Positions 32,764 through 42,771 are shown, numbered from the stretch's first letter. The stretch is 64,000 bases of DNA from Symbiodinium kawagutii (GCA_009767595.1 VSDK01027835.1:197816-261815); one strand, 5' to 3'. Made by a program: numbers and translations. The notes: generated by a model not told the origin, from the letters alone.

Positions 32764-34098
32764 GTGGGCAACATTTCCTCTGCCAGCAGACGCAGGGAAC
32801 GGAGATTGAGATCAGCAGGTCGGAAACTGCTTTGGCTGCACAGGGTGGGCAAGGTGCATTTACACTGGACCAAGAGGACAGCGATTCACCGCAGACTTGC
32901 AGTGCATCACTCTGCGGACCCAGTATTCCTAGCTCACATGGCCACCTCAATCGCACAGGATCGAAACAATACCATGGAGGCCATCAAACCCCCTCCTTGG
33001 AAGTGTGCCGAATGCCGGCGCGCAGTGAGTGGAGCAGACGAACACTGCAACAAGTGTCTGAAACACTGGTCAGTGTGTTTCGACCAGTATTTTCAGCCTC
33101 CTCGACCTCCACCTCCGAAGCCCTCTGCCGAATGGTGGAATGCACCTGCACCCGCAGTGGACACTCCGCGAGGCAGATCAGGGACTCCGAGAGATCGCAG
33201 AGGACGTCCCAAAAAGGACAACAGAAAGCAAGATGCGAGAACTCCTCAGCAAGGTGGCAAGGGTGCCACGAAAGATGGGCAGATGGACTACACATGGGAT
33301 ATGAGTCAAAAAGGGAAAGGAAAGATGTCCAACCCCTTTGCTGCCATCACACCCACGCCATTTTCGCACATGGGCTATCAAGCGTATGGACCCCCGACGC
33401 CATGGGCTGGTATGGAGCCAGCTCTTTCGTCGACACAGGCTCCAACACCATCAGCAGCTCCAGAGAACAGAGAACTGCTTGCAGCAGTACGAGCAGCATA
33501 TCCAGATCAGACCAAAATGCCTCCGAATATCCGAAAGGTAGTCGAGAAACAAAAGGTTCAGTCGTCCAAGCAACTGACTGCGGACTTACACAAGGCCGCA
33601 GCGGCCAGTGGCAAAGCCAGAAAGGCGGTCCAAGAGTTGCAGGAAGCTCAGCTGAAGCACAAATCCATGTGGGCCTCACATCTCCAGGAAGCTCTTCATG
33701 CGTGGCAGGCTCAGATAAAAGCCTTCAATGCACAGCAGGCGGAGTACACTCAAAAACTTTGCCGTGCCAGGGCCGATTTACAGACGTCCAACGATTGGCT
33801 GCAAGAATTGAACTTGCAGGCCAAAGCTCACGACATGAAACCCATCGAGGAATCCATGGAGCTCAAGGAGATGCAGGAGCCGCAGGATGTCATGACCGAA
33901 AAGATCCAAGAGCAATTGCGCCAACAGCTGGAGCAGTGTGTAGCCCTGACTGGGCCGAGTGCACCATCTCAGCAGGTGGATCTCACGGAAGAGGACATGG
34001 ATCCACCAGACTCAGGAGAAAAGGAACGGAAGCGAACCAGAGCCATCGAGCCAGAGCCACCACAACCTGGCAACGATTCTGCATTAGCTTCTGGATGA
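32764..34098 (+). CDS. LINE ORF1 protein, zinc ribbon plus coiled coil
   Basis: Presumed nucleic-acid-binding chaperone of the retrotransposon particle. The frame is open for 444 codons. Residues 81-98 form CAEC..10..CNKC, a zinc-ribbon-like knuckle, followed by a Pro-rich and then Lys/Arg/Gly-rich stretch (to about 190). A long helical coiled-coil region rich in Ala/Gln/Leu/Lys follows (about 240-400), then an acidic C-terminus. The true start may be the first ATG or, more likely by context, Met59 (32938) or Met71 (32974), just before the zinc ribbon. The stop codon overlaps the ORF2 ATG (ATGA at 34095-34098). Unlike some LINE ORF1s I see no clear RRM or CCHC array. Confidence 0.72.
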   Translation: MGNISSASRRRERRLRSAGRKLLWLHRVGKVHLHWTKRTAIHRRLAVHHSADPVFLAHMATSIAQDRNNTMEAIKPPPWKCAECRRAVSGADEHCNKCLKHWSVCFDQYFQPPRPPPPKPSAEWWNAPAPAVDTPRGRSGTPRDRRGRPKKDNRKQDARTPQQGGKGATKDGQMDYTWDMSQKGKGKMSNPFAAITPTPFSHMGYQAYGPPTPWAGMEPALSSTQAPTPSAAPENRELLAAVRAAYPDQTKMPPNIRKVVEKQKVQSSKQLTADLHKAAAASGKARKAVQELQEAQLKHKSMWASHLQEALHAWQAQIKAFNAQQAEYTQKLCRARADLQTSNDWLQELNLQAKAHDMKPIEESMELKEMQEPQDVMTEKIQEQLRQQLEQCVALTGPSAPSQQVDLTEEDMDPPDSGEKERKRTRAIEPEPPQPGNDSALASG

Positions 34099-37000
34099 GT
34101 TTTGGCAGTGCCCTTCCATGTCTGCATGTAGGAAGGGAATGGTACGAGCCACCAGTTCATGGAAAGGTGGTCCGATTCGCTGGTGTTGAGGCCTATGATG
34201 CGGGATATCATGTTCCCCATTGTGCAGCATGCGCCAACTTTCCGACCACCTTTGATCCAGCAGTGCATTGTCATTCGATTGTGTTCGATGATGATTGCAT
34301 GTTCCCATGGCAAGCTATTCGTAATGCACAGCAGCTTCAATTTGAGCTACGTAATAGTGATGAGCAATGCCTTTCATATGATGTAGCGCCTGCTCTTTTT
34401 CATAGCCACGATGAAGAATTGACACTCAACAGTGCCGTTGCTGCCTGTGATCCGCTGTCTTTTAAGGCCGTGTTGATCCGGCAGCATCAGCTTGATCAGG
34501 AACCAGAGGATGTGTGCGATTCGCTGTCCCTTGAGGCCGTGTTGATCCCACATCTCTCTGAGACTTCTGAATCCAGCCCCAGGCCCACTCCGTCTACTGC
34601 CCCCTGGATTGATGACCACAGAATGGATGACATTGTCTCCTTCATGCAAGCATCCGATGAATCGCATGCAAGTGGGTCGTCAGGGGAGGGTTTTGCACCT
34701 GATTCAAATCCTGGTGAAGACATGAGTGATCATCCCACACATGCGCCGGAGATAGGATTGCAAAGCGCTTTTCTCTATCGCATTGGCCACTCCTTTGTCC
34801 ATGTTCAGGTATCGTGGCAAAGTTGGGAGGATCTGTTGTCCACGGCAGCATTTCATTGTGGACTACAAGTGCATGATGTGGTAGCAGTGTATCATGTTCA
34901 TGGTTTCCCTGCAGGAGTACCCGATGACTCTCAGGTTCATATTGTTCACTCCATTCATGACAAGCCCGCCACTTCTACACAAAGACATGTGTTATGTGAC
35001 ATCTTTTTGCGTGACACTTTAGCTGGTGGTGCTGTCGGTTTGAACCCTGCTGTTGACAGATCAGTCATTTTGCTGCCTATGCTAGTCACCCGAAGTGATC
35101 TCATTCAGATTCTCGGTCTTGACTCCCTCCCAGCAGAATTGATGCAGAGGTTGCTCATCTTTGCAGATGATGAGCTATGGAGTGTTGATGATCGCAGTCT
35201 CCATCCTGTACATTCAGGAATGTATCTCAGAGTCCATGTACCCTCTAGAGACAGAGATACGGAACAGCCATCCGGCAGCTGTGATGTTGTTCAGCCTACT
35301 ATTTCGCCAACGGTGCCCTTTCAAGCGCATGAGACTCCCATTAATGGTACGGCTCAGGATGCGGCGTTCCCTGCAGCCACTGTGATCCATGTGCTCCGTG
35401 GTCCCCAAGTCATTAATACTTGGTTCATCAACCATCGAATGCATAGGACTTGTCTTTTTCCACGTGCATTCACTGTTCCACAGCCAGGCATTCTTCGTAG
35501 TCAGGATTTATGCCTCTTGTGGTCTGATGTTTGTGATGAAGCGATTCCAATCACCGTCACTAAAGTGCATGGTAATCTCATTGAAAATCTGCCACCTGTG
35601 TTCGAAGGTCGGCAGAATTTTATCATTGAGCAAGAGGTCTTTGGAGGTCGCACTGCTGGCATTGCCAGTGTTCAACAAACTGCTTGGCATCCGGTTGGCA
35701 TACCTGTTCAGGCTCTTTCGTTACCAGCTGTGATTAATGCAGTGGGGATTCAAGAACTTTCAGGGATTCTTTTGCATTGTGGTGCGAAATTTGCTTGTGC
35801 CACATTCCAAGATTCACATGTCATGGATGAAGTTGACAAAACCCCAACCAGCAGAGGGGCTTACTATCGCACTGACATGATTCGGCAAGCTGTGAATCCC
35901 AGACACCCTTCCATACCAGATGAAAGTGCTCCTGCAGATTCCACCCATCTCATGCAACTGCCTGCCTCAAGTAGCATCTTGCCGCCTGAAGACCTCCCAG
36001 GGCCATTGCCATTGGCTCATCATCAGGACATCCTTGTTCAGATCTTTGATGTTGAGCAGATCTGGCAGACATGGACTGCTCAGGCAGCAACTGAACTTGC
36101 TGAGGAAGGACCGGTCGCATATTACATGAGTTTCTTCCTTGATGGGTTTCAACATCCTGTTTGCATGAGAGGCCGAGCACTCAGGCTCCTTGACACGGTT
36201 GCTGCTTGGCACCAGGAAATTGCCGATGTCTGGAATGACTTGATCGTTCCTGATCATCCTGTTATGATGTATCTTGTCATGCCGAGACCTCCAATGGGAA
36301 TCAATGGTGGCAGAGCTGGTCACATTTTGTTGATTCAGAGGCCACCGCATGAGTGGCCTGCTTACCACCTCACTGATCTTGGAGATAGCAACCAGCCCTA
36401 TTACTCTGCACAATTTGCTCCTGCACAGCTAGACCGTCCAAGGGTCTTGTACGATGCAGGTCGCATTGAAGATTGCAATTTAGGAGCATACCGTTGTAGA
36501 GTTTGGCATTTTGGACGTGAAGTCTTTGACCAGCCGGTGCAAAATCATCACGGGCTTGGCATTGTACTAACTGTCCTTCGTCTCAGTTCTAGGACTTCGA
36601 TGGATGTTCTCACCATAGAGCAACGAGAGGATCAAATGCATCGCACTGATGATGTTAGCGCTAGTATTTCCTTCTCTGCTCATGATTGTGAAGATTTCTC
36701 GGACACTCCATCTCGTTCTAGTCATCAGGAAGAAACGTATGGAAAGCGTCAGAGGCATGTGATTTCCATTGCTGAAATGTTGCCCACACCACAGATCAAG
36801 GTGGACTTCAGCACAGTTTTTGCCACACATGAGGATCTTCTTCAGATTCAGTTACCCACTTGGAAGGATCTGCCTGATGACCTTCCCGTGCAGAATGAAT
36901 TTATTGATTGGTTGCGAGCCCTTCCACAATGGGATGGTGCAACCCCCATTGAATATCGGATTTTCACAGATGGCTCAGCCTCTAGAACAGGTTGTGGCGC

Positions 37001-40000
37001 TGGTGTTTTGCTCCTAGTTCAGACTGCCGCTGGAACTCAGTTAGGAGGTGTGCTTGCCGCCCCTTTGCACCAGTGTACAGCAGCTGTAACTGAGGAAGAT
37101 GCTATTGCTTGGGCGCAGGTTTGGTGTTATCAACTTGGGCAGTGGCATAGTATTCAATTCCCGGCGACTCAACCTCATTTTCATTTTTATTTCGACTCAC
37201 AAGTTGCGGGATTTCATGCAGCAGGCAAGTGGACCAATGTTCACCAACCCTTTTGGCAAACGTTCCAACGCAGTATTGTTCAATGCTTGTGTGCTGCATT
37301 TGGACCGAGGTGTGTTCAGTGGTCACATATCCATGCTCATCAAGGACATGTTTGGAATGAGGTAGTTGACCTAGTCGCCAAATGGGCTTCCACACAATCA
37401 CCAGGTCAAATCCTTGATCTCAAGGAATGGGTCCACCCACGACTTGTTCCCTTGCAGTGGCTTTGGTCCCTTGGATTGATGCTGACTCACCATCCTAGCT
37501 TGCCTGCACTTCATGGTCACACTTTGGTTGAAACACTTAGTTCCAAACCTGCCTCCAGTGTGGATTTAAATCCAAGTCAGCCAGTTGGTGCGCCTCTCAG
37601 ATGGTTCGATTGTCAATTGCGTGTTATGACAGCTAATGTGTTGACATTGAGTACCAAGACGAAAAGCTCTGGCCCTCCCATGGTCGGTGCCCGACAGCTT
37701 GCATTGATGAAAACCATGCATGAATGTCGTGCCCATATTGTAGCTGTTCAAGAAACCCGTGTGAGAACTCGCGCGCCTTGCCGAACTGAGCATTACTTTG
37801 TCATTGATCATCCAGCTACTGACCGTGGTCATGGTGGCATTCAGCTGTGGATTCATCGTGGCCTTTCGTTTTGTCCCCAGTTGCCGCCTATTCAGTTTAG
37901 TGATCTCAAACTTGTGCATTCGACTCCGCAGCTACTGATTGTCAAGTTGAACCTAGGCTCCTTGACCATAGTGCTAGTCACCGCCCATGCTCCTCATGGG
38001 GGATACTCATCAGAAGAGATCCAGAAGTTTTGGGGCTCCATTTCGGATGTTTTGCATTCTCGCTGCCCTCATCTTCCAATTTTATTTGCTGGAGATGCGA
38101 ACGCTCATTTGGGCAGTGAATGCACCAAAGCTGTTTCCAACTATGGTCGGGAAAGTGAGAATGTTTCAGGTTCGATTTTTCATCAATGGCTTTTGCGCCA
38201 TCAGTTGTGGCTTCCAGCCACCTTTGCAGCCACTCACACTGGCTCGCATATCACGTCGTGGACACCTGATGGCCAACATGGCCACAGAAATGACTACATT
38301 GCATTGCCATTCGAGCCATGTTGTCGCAGTGTGCATTCTTCGGTGAGTACAGATGTTGATCTCAGCCTGCAACGACTCGATCATCATGCTGTTTCGGTTG
38401 AGTTTAGTATTTCTGTGCAGGGACGCTCTCGCTCGGATTTTAGGCCACCAGTGTTGGTTGACACTGCCATCCGTCAGGTGTGTGCAGAAGCTGATCAAAT
38501 GCTTAAGTTTTCCGAGCAGGTGCTGATCCCTCCTTGGCATACAGATGTGCAGATTCAACATGGTGAATTTGCCCGTGGCACTTTTGAATTTTTTCATCAG
38601 GCCACAGCTGCTCTTCCTAATCCAAAACAGAAATTGAAGAAGCGCCATTTGCAGCCTGCCACAGCTCAGCTTCTCGCAACCAAAGCACAAGCTTTTAAAG
38701 AATTGAAACGACTCAAAGAGCAACATAGGAGTTGGATTCGCCGAGAAGTCCTCTTGAGTTGGTATCATAGATGGAGTCAAGGGGAAGGATCACGACCCTC
38801 TGTGAAACCATGGCTATGTAGTTTCCGTTTGAGATTGATCAGCGCATCCTGTCGTTTTGCGCGCCTGCAGTACTTGACTCGTAAGCAGGTCAGGTTGGAT
38901 GATGCTGATTTCTTTAGGACACTTGCCAGTGATGCTGGGAAAGCTTTCACTCAGGAGGGACTCCAGGCTCTTTGGCAGAAGCTTCGTTGGGCTCTTCCTA
39001 AGCACACGAGCAAAAGGGCCAAGGTTGCGGTTGATTTGCAGCAAGCGTTTCGTGAACATTTTAGTTGCCTGGAGGCTGGCACCCCAGCTACCACCGTGCA
39101 ATTTGCAGATCAATGTCTCGATCGTCTTCGTGATCGTAATGCTGCTCGCCCAGCTATTCAATCCATTGATCTCTCAGAACTCCCTACGCTGGTTGAGATC
39201 GAGCAATTGTGCCGAAAGCAAAAGTGTCATCGCACACCAGGCCCGGATGGCTTAATTGCAGAAGTGTTTCACTGGGGTGCCAGTGATATCGCACCTCTCA
39301 TTCACAACATGCTACTCAAATCGTTTCTGCGTGCCGAAGAACCTTGGCAGGCTAAAGGTGGTGCTCTGGCTACCATTTTCAAAGGCAAAGGATCTCAGAT
39401 GGATGCCTCCAAGTACCGTGGTGTACTAATGGCCAATGCCACTGCGAAGATCACCCATGCATGGGCCCGAGGCAGGTTATTGCCCACTTACCGTGCCCAA
39501 TGCACCCCAGGACAGCTGGGTGGCTTGCCCAGTCAACAGACGTGTGCTGCAATACATTCGGTTCGTCTTCACACCATCCTAGGAGCCCATCGCAAGCTGA
39601 GTACCTCTGTGCTCTTTATAGATGTCAAATCGGCCTTCCATCATCTTATTCGAGAGCACATCTTCCTGCTGCGGCCCTTGCTCAGTAAGAGTGACCTCCA
39701 GCGTGTCCTTGATGAGTCTGAGTTTGACATCGACACCTTGTTCCAAAGTGTTATCCAGACTGCTGAGTTGCGACCTCTGGATGTGGCGCCAGGTCTTCGC
39801 TATTTTGTTGATGAATTGCATGGGCCCACTTGGTTCAATCTCAAGCAAGGCGATTCGAATCCTCGTGATGTTGTTTGTACCAAAAGAGGTACACGCCCGG
39901 GCAGCCCCATAGCTGACTTGGGATTCAACATGTTGATGACCAAGCCGATTGTTCAGATCGAGCAACAGCTGCGTCTGATCCCAGCCTACCAAGAAGGCTT

Positions 40001-40745
40001 TGAAGCCTTAGGAATTTTCACGCCTTCATTAGCATGGACGGACGATTTAGCCGTGCCTTTAGCTGCATGCCATGCCTCGGTCATTGAGGACTTGACCCGA
40101 CAGGCGTTAGGTATCGTGCATTCCGTTTTCACAGCTGCAGGGTTGTCCCTCAACATGGAGCCAGGCAAGACAGAGGCCGTGATTGCCCACAGAGGTGCGC
40201 AAGCTGACCAGTGTCGACGGGCTCTGTTTGTTGATCGAGCCACCCCAGCACTTGTTGTTGCAACATCCTCCCATATCCTGACGCTCAGGGTGGCTGCCCA
40301 GTACCGCCATCTTGGTGCCCACTTTGTGATGAGTGCTGACATTGATCACGAGGTTCGCACTCGAACCGGAGCAGCTACCACTGCCTATAATGAGATGCGT
40401 CGACCACTTTTTGCCAACAGGGCCTTGCCTGCATCAGTGCGGTTACAGTTGCTTAGCAGTTTGGTCTTTAGCCGCCTCTTGTACGGAGCCGCTGTTTGGA
40501 CCGACTTGCCAGTTGGGCTGCTCAGAAAGGTGGATGGGGCGTTGGTTCGCTTTCAAAGGCGTATCTTGAACGATGGGTTTTGGTCAGAACGCACCTCCAT
40601 GATGCCCAACTTCGTGCTGAGCATAAGCTGCCATCATTCAGAGTATTGTGGGCTCAACAGCGCCTCACGTATCTGGAATACATCGCCGCTCATGCTCCTG
40701 TGTTTTACTGGCACCAATTGCTGCTGGAATATGATCGCCAGGTAG
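34095..40745 (+). CDS. LINE ORF2 polyprotein: RNase H, endonuclease, reverse transcriptase
   Basis: Copies the element RNA into a nicked genomic target. Start chosen at the ATG overlapping the ORF1 stop; the same frame is also open further upstream to 32664, but ORF1 is the better coding frame there. Residues 1-930 are unassigned. RNase H spans about 945-1100 (Asp959 in FTDGSA, Glu1000/1001, Asp1034, His1082, Asp1092). The AP-like endonuclease spans about 1170-1440 (Asn1181, Glu1220, TAHAPHG, Asp1334/Asn1336 in GDANA, Asp1400 in NDYI, Asp1429/His1430). The reverse transcriptase spans about 1700-2110 (Asp1843 in FIDVKSAF; GTRPGSP; Asp1983-Asp1984 in WTDDLAV; LSLNMEPGKTE). All catalytic residues are present. 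RNase H ahead of the endonuclease is unusual. The last ~50 residues before the stop at 40745 are out of frame: the true product shifts near 40575-40585. Confidence 0.85.
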   Translation: MSFGSALPCLHVGREWYEPPVHGKVVRFAGVEAYDAGYHVPHCAACANFPTTFDPAVHCHSIVFDDDCMFPWQAIRNAQQLQFELRNSDEQCLSYDVAPALFHSHDEELTLNSAVAACDPLSFKAVLIRQHQLDQEPEDVCDSLSLEAVLIPHLSETSESSPRPTPSTAPWIDDHRMDDIVSFMQASDESHASGSSGEGFAPDSNPGEDMSDHPTHAPEIGLQSAFLYRIGHSFVHVQVSWQSWEDLLSTAAFHCGLQVHDVVAVYHVHGFPAGVPDDSQVHIVHSIHDKPATSTQRHVLCDIFLRDTLAGGAVGLNPAVDRSVILLPMLVTRSDLIQILGLDSLPAELMQRLLIFADDELWSVDDRSLHPVHSGMYLRVHVPSRDRDTEQPSGSCDVVQPTISPTVPFQAHETPINGTAQDAAFPAATVIHVLRGPQVINTWFINHRMHRTCLFPRAFTVPQPGILRSQDLCLLWSDVCDEAIPITVTKVHGNLIENLPPVFEGRQNFIIEQEVFGGRTAGIASVQQTAWHPVGIPVQALSLPAVINAVGIQELSGILLHCGAKFACATFQDSHVMDEVDKTPTSRGAYYRTDMIRQAVNPRHPSIPDESAPADSTHLMQLPASSSILPPEDLPGPLPLAHHQDILVQIFDVEQIWQTWTAQAATELAEEGPVAYYMSFFLDGFQHPVCMRGRALRLLDTVAAWHQEIADVWNDLIVPDHPVMMYLVMPRPPMGINGGRAGHILLIQRPPHEWPAYHLTDLGDSNQPYYSAQFAPAQLDRPRVLYDAGRIEDCNLGAYRCRVWHFGREVFDQPVQNHHGLGIVLTVLRLSSRTSMDVLTIEQREDQMHRTDDVSASISFSAHDCEDFSDTPSRSSHQEETYGKRQRHVISIAEMLPTPQIKVDFSTVFATHEDLLQIQLPTWKDLPDDLPVQNEFIDWLRALPQWDGATPIEYRIFTDGSASRTGCGAGVLLLVQTAAGTQLGGVLAAPLHQCTAAVTEEDAIAWAQVWCYQLGQWHSIQFPATQPHFHFYFDSQVAGFHAAGKWTNVHQPFWQTFQRSIVQCLCAAFGPRCVQWSHIHAHQGHVWNEVVDLVAKWASTQSPGQILDLKEWVHPRLVPLQWLWSLGLMLTHHPSLPALHGHTLVETLSSKPASSVDLNPSQPVGAPLRWFDCQLRVMTANVLTLSTKTKSSGPPMVGARQLALMKTMHECRAHIVAVQETRVRTRAPCRTEHYFVIDHPATDRGHGGIQLWIHRGLSFCPQLPPIQFSDLKLVHSTPQLLIVKLNLGSLTIVLVTAHAPHGGYSSEEIQKFWGSISDVLHSRCPHLPILFAGDANAHLGSECTKAVSNYGRESENVSGSIFHQWLLRHQLWLPATFAATHTGSHITSWTPDGQHGHRNDYIALPFEPCCRSVHSSVSTDVDLSLQRLDHHAVSVEFSISVQGRSRSDFRPPVLVDTAIRQVCAEADQMLKFSEQVLIPPWHTDVQIQHGEFARGTFEFFHQATAALPNPKQKLKKRHLQPATAQLLATKAQAFKELKRLKEQHRSWIRREVLLSWYHRWSQGEGSRPSVKPWLCSFRLRLISASCRFARLQYLTRKQVRLDDADFFRTLASDAGKAFTQEGLQALWQKLRWALPKHTSKRAKVAVDLQQAFREHFSCLEAGTPATTVQFADQCLDRLRDRNAARPAIQSIDLSELPTLVEIEQLCRKQKCHRTPGPDGLIAEVFHWGASDIAPLIHNMLLKSFLRAEEPWQAKGGALATIFKGKGSQMDASKYRGVLMANATAKITHAWARGRLLPTYRAQCTPGQLGGLPSQQTCAAIHSVRLHTILGAHRKLSTSVLFIDVKSAFHHLIREHIFLLRPLLSKSDLQRVLDESEFDIDTLFQSVIQTAELRPLDVAPGLRYFVDELHGPTWFNLKQGDSNPRDVVCTKRGTRPGSPIADLGFNMLMTKPIVQIEQQLRLIPAYQEGFEALGIFTPSLAWTDDLAVPLAACHASVIEDLTRQALGIVHSVFTAAGLSLNMEPGKTEAVIAHRGAQADQCRRALFVDRATPALVVATSSHILTLRVAAQYRHLGAHFVMSADIDHEVRTRTGAATTAYNEMRRPLFANRALPASVRLQLLSSLVFSRLLYGAAVWTDLPVGLLRKVDGALVRFQRRILNDGFWSERTSMMPNFVLSISCHHSEYCGLNSASRIWNTSPLMLLCFTGTNCCWNMIAR

Positions 40746-41503
40746 GCTGGCTTTGGGAGGTCCAACATGACATCCTTTGGATGTCTTCCAATGTCCAGCT
40801 CCCATTTGCTCTCCCTGATAGCAGTGTGTGGCCTTGGGACTCTCTCATCCATGAGTTTGCTGGCAAGCATCCCTGGAAAGCTCTAGTTCGTAGGTCAGTT
40901 CGGCGTCATCTTGCTCAAGAGGCCATGCAGCAAGAGGTCATCCATTTGCATGACCAAATCCATCAGGAGCTTCGTAGCCAATCAATCCAGGTTGAATTGC
41001 CCTGCTCTCCTCCTGCTGTGACCAACATGGAAGGACATGCTTGTTCTCATTGTCAGGAAGTGTTCCCTGATCGTAAATTGTTGGCTCTTCATGTGTGGCA
41101 TGTGCGCCAACAGGTTTCGGCTGAGAAAAGCTACTTGGCCTCTGATACTTGCCCTGGGTGTCTCAAGCGTTGTTGGTCCACTAGAAGGCTTCAGCAGCAC
41201 CTTAAATATCGTGCCAACGGCTGTTGGGACAAGGTTGTCACACATCGTCAGCCATTGGAAGATCCTGTCACGGTTTTGATGCCTGATAGGTTTAAGCATA
41301 TCAAAAGGTTGCCAGCTATCCGGGAAGTTTCAGGACCGCTTCCTCCATCCTCAGTTGACCATCGTCGTGCGCTGCTGCTGCGAGACATTTGGCTCCATAA
41401 GCAGCAGGGGCATGTTCTGTTTTGCATGCCTCCCTCACTCGGGATGAATGTAGGCAGCGTCACTCAGACTTGTGGACTGCTTTATGCCATTCTTGCACAT
41501 TGA
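40582..41503 (+). pseudogene. LINE ORF2 continuation (-1 frame): thumb end and zinc fingers
   Basis: Continues ORF2 after a frame change at the TTTT run 40578-40581. It reads from the helical region after the reverse transcriptase (HKLPSFRVLWAQQRLTYL) into two zinc-finger-like motifs. CSHC...12...HVWH spans about 41040-41100. CPGC...12...H with later Cys spans about 41150-41225. Fingers after the reverse transcriptase are common in LINE ORF2 and probably bind nucleic acid. The true reading leaves this frame near 41420, so the last ~27 codons up to 41503 are spurious. Called broken because a single base indel separates it from the upstream frame; programmed frameshifting is less likely. Confidence 0.68.
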
Positions 41504-42771
41504 CGGCCACTGACTTGGAGGATGAGTGGCTTGAGATCCTTCAGCAGGCTGCCTGTTCAGAATTATGTGCCTCTGCAGTGTTTTGGTGTTGGGCTCAGAC
41601 TGAGCCTGAGTGGCCCCACGGACACATTCGGTTACAGGCTCTTCGCTTTTGTGACCAATTTGACATTGCGCAGCATGTTCGTGAGGGATTCGAACTTCAG
41701 CAGCGTCTCCAGCAGCTGAACGAACCACCCACTGATGCCCCTGCAGACCCTGCTCCTGAAGCAGGTGCGGTTCGTGTGCATGATTGTCGCCATCCCATTC
41801 CATCGTGCTATCATGATTCCTCCAGATGGGAATCCACCCAGCGTCAGGCACGGATCACATGTGAACGGCGTTGGCAACCTTCCTTGCATTTGAATTGTAA
41901 GGTCATTGTGCACTTGTTTTCTGGACATCCACGCACAGGTGATTTCCATGCTTGGGCACAACATTATGTTGACCAGATGCCAGGATTGTACTGGGTTATT
42001 TCGGTCGATACAGCCATCAGTGCGACGATGAATATCCTCAATTCCCGTGTGTACCGGACACTCATGACCCTGGCTCATCAGGGATGTATTCATGGCCTGT
42101 TGCTTGGGCCTCCATGTGAGACTTGGAGCTCAGCGAGATTTGAACAAGTTGAAGATCGGCCTTTTGCGCCGAGGCCATTGAGACATAATGAGACTCCTTG
42201 GGGTCTTCCCTGTTTGACCTTGAGAGAGCTACAGCAGTGCCGCATTGGCGCTCTTCTGCTACTACGTGGATTGTGGATTTCCGTTGTGGTTGCCATGCAG
42301 GGAGGTGGAGTTGTGGTTGAGCATCCCTCTCCTCCTCAACAACAGGAGCGACCGAGCATATGGAGACTTGGGATCATGTCTCAGTTGCTGGCCCTTCCTG
42401 ATCTTTTCCGGGTCGTGTCTGTGGAACAGTGGATTCTTGGCTCTTGCGGAGTCAAGCCTACTTCACTTTTGTGTGCCAATGCGCCCCTTGAACGCGCTGT
42501 TGCTGCATGCCGATTCACGCACACCCTTCGACCTCAACGAGCACTGATTGGCCTTGTGGGAGGGAAGTTTCGTACAGCTGACGCTAAAGCTTACCCGACC
42601 CGTTTTTGCCAAGCACTAGCACAATCACTGTGTGCTCCTAAGATCAGCAGCTCTGTGGTCCCAGTGTTGGATGCCCACAGTGACTTGCTGACAGAATTTA
42701 TGCGGCTCTCGGCACCTCTTGCTGGCACAATGCAACCAGATTTTCAGCCAGAGCACGTACAGAGCATGTAG
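41422..42771 (+). pseudogene. LINE ORF2 C-terminal segment: cytosine-methyltransferase-like domain
   Basis: Third reading frame of the same polyprotein, entered at TTTT 41420-41423. After a helical linker and a Pro-rich spacer it shows a motif order like that of C5-cytosine DNA methyltransferases. HLFSGHPRTGDFHAW (about 41908-41952) resembles the SAM-binding motif I. VISVDTA (about 41995) resembles motif II. LLLGPPCETWS (42100-42129; Cys codon 42115) resembles catalytic motif IV. VVVEHPSPP (about 42310-42336) stands in place of the ENV motif VI. LGSCGVKPTSLLCANAP follows, where motif VIII would be. The usual QxRxR is not evident, so activity is uncertain; the domain could be a divergent or inactive methyltransferase fold. 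The stop at 42769-42771 lies 42 nt from the element end, so the domain belongs to the element and not the host. Confidence 0.62.

Noticed and set aside
32664-34094. Treating the N-terminal 477 codons of the 2693-codon frame as coding
   Set aside because: ORF1 in the other frame has a zinc ribbon and coiled coil and ends in an ATGA overlap with a natural ORF2 start, so ORF2 most likely begins at 34095.
40575-40582. GGGTTTT as a programmed -1 slippery site
   Set aside because: It is read GGG TTT T in the zero frame, not G GGT TTT, so the canonical tandem-slippage phase is wrong. A single-base indel explains the shift more simply.
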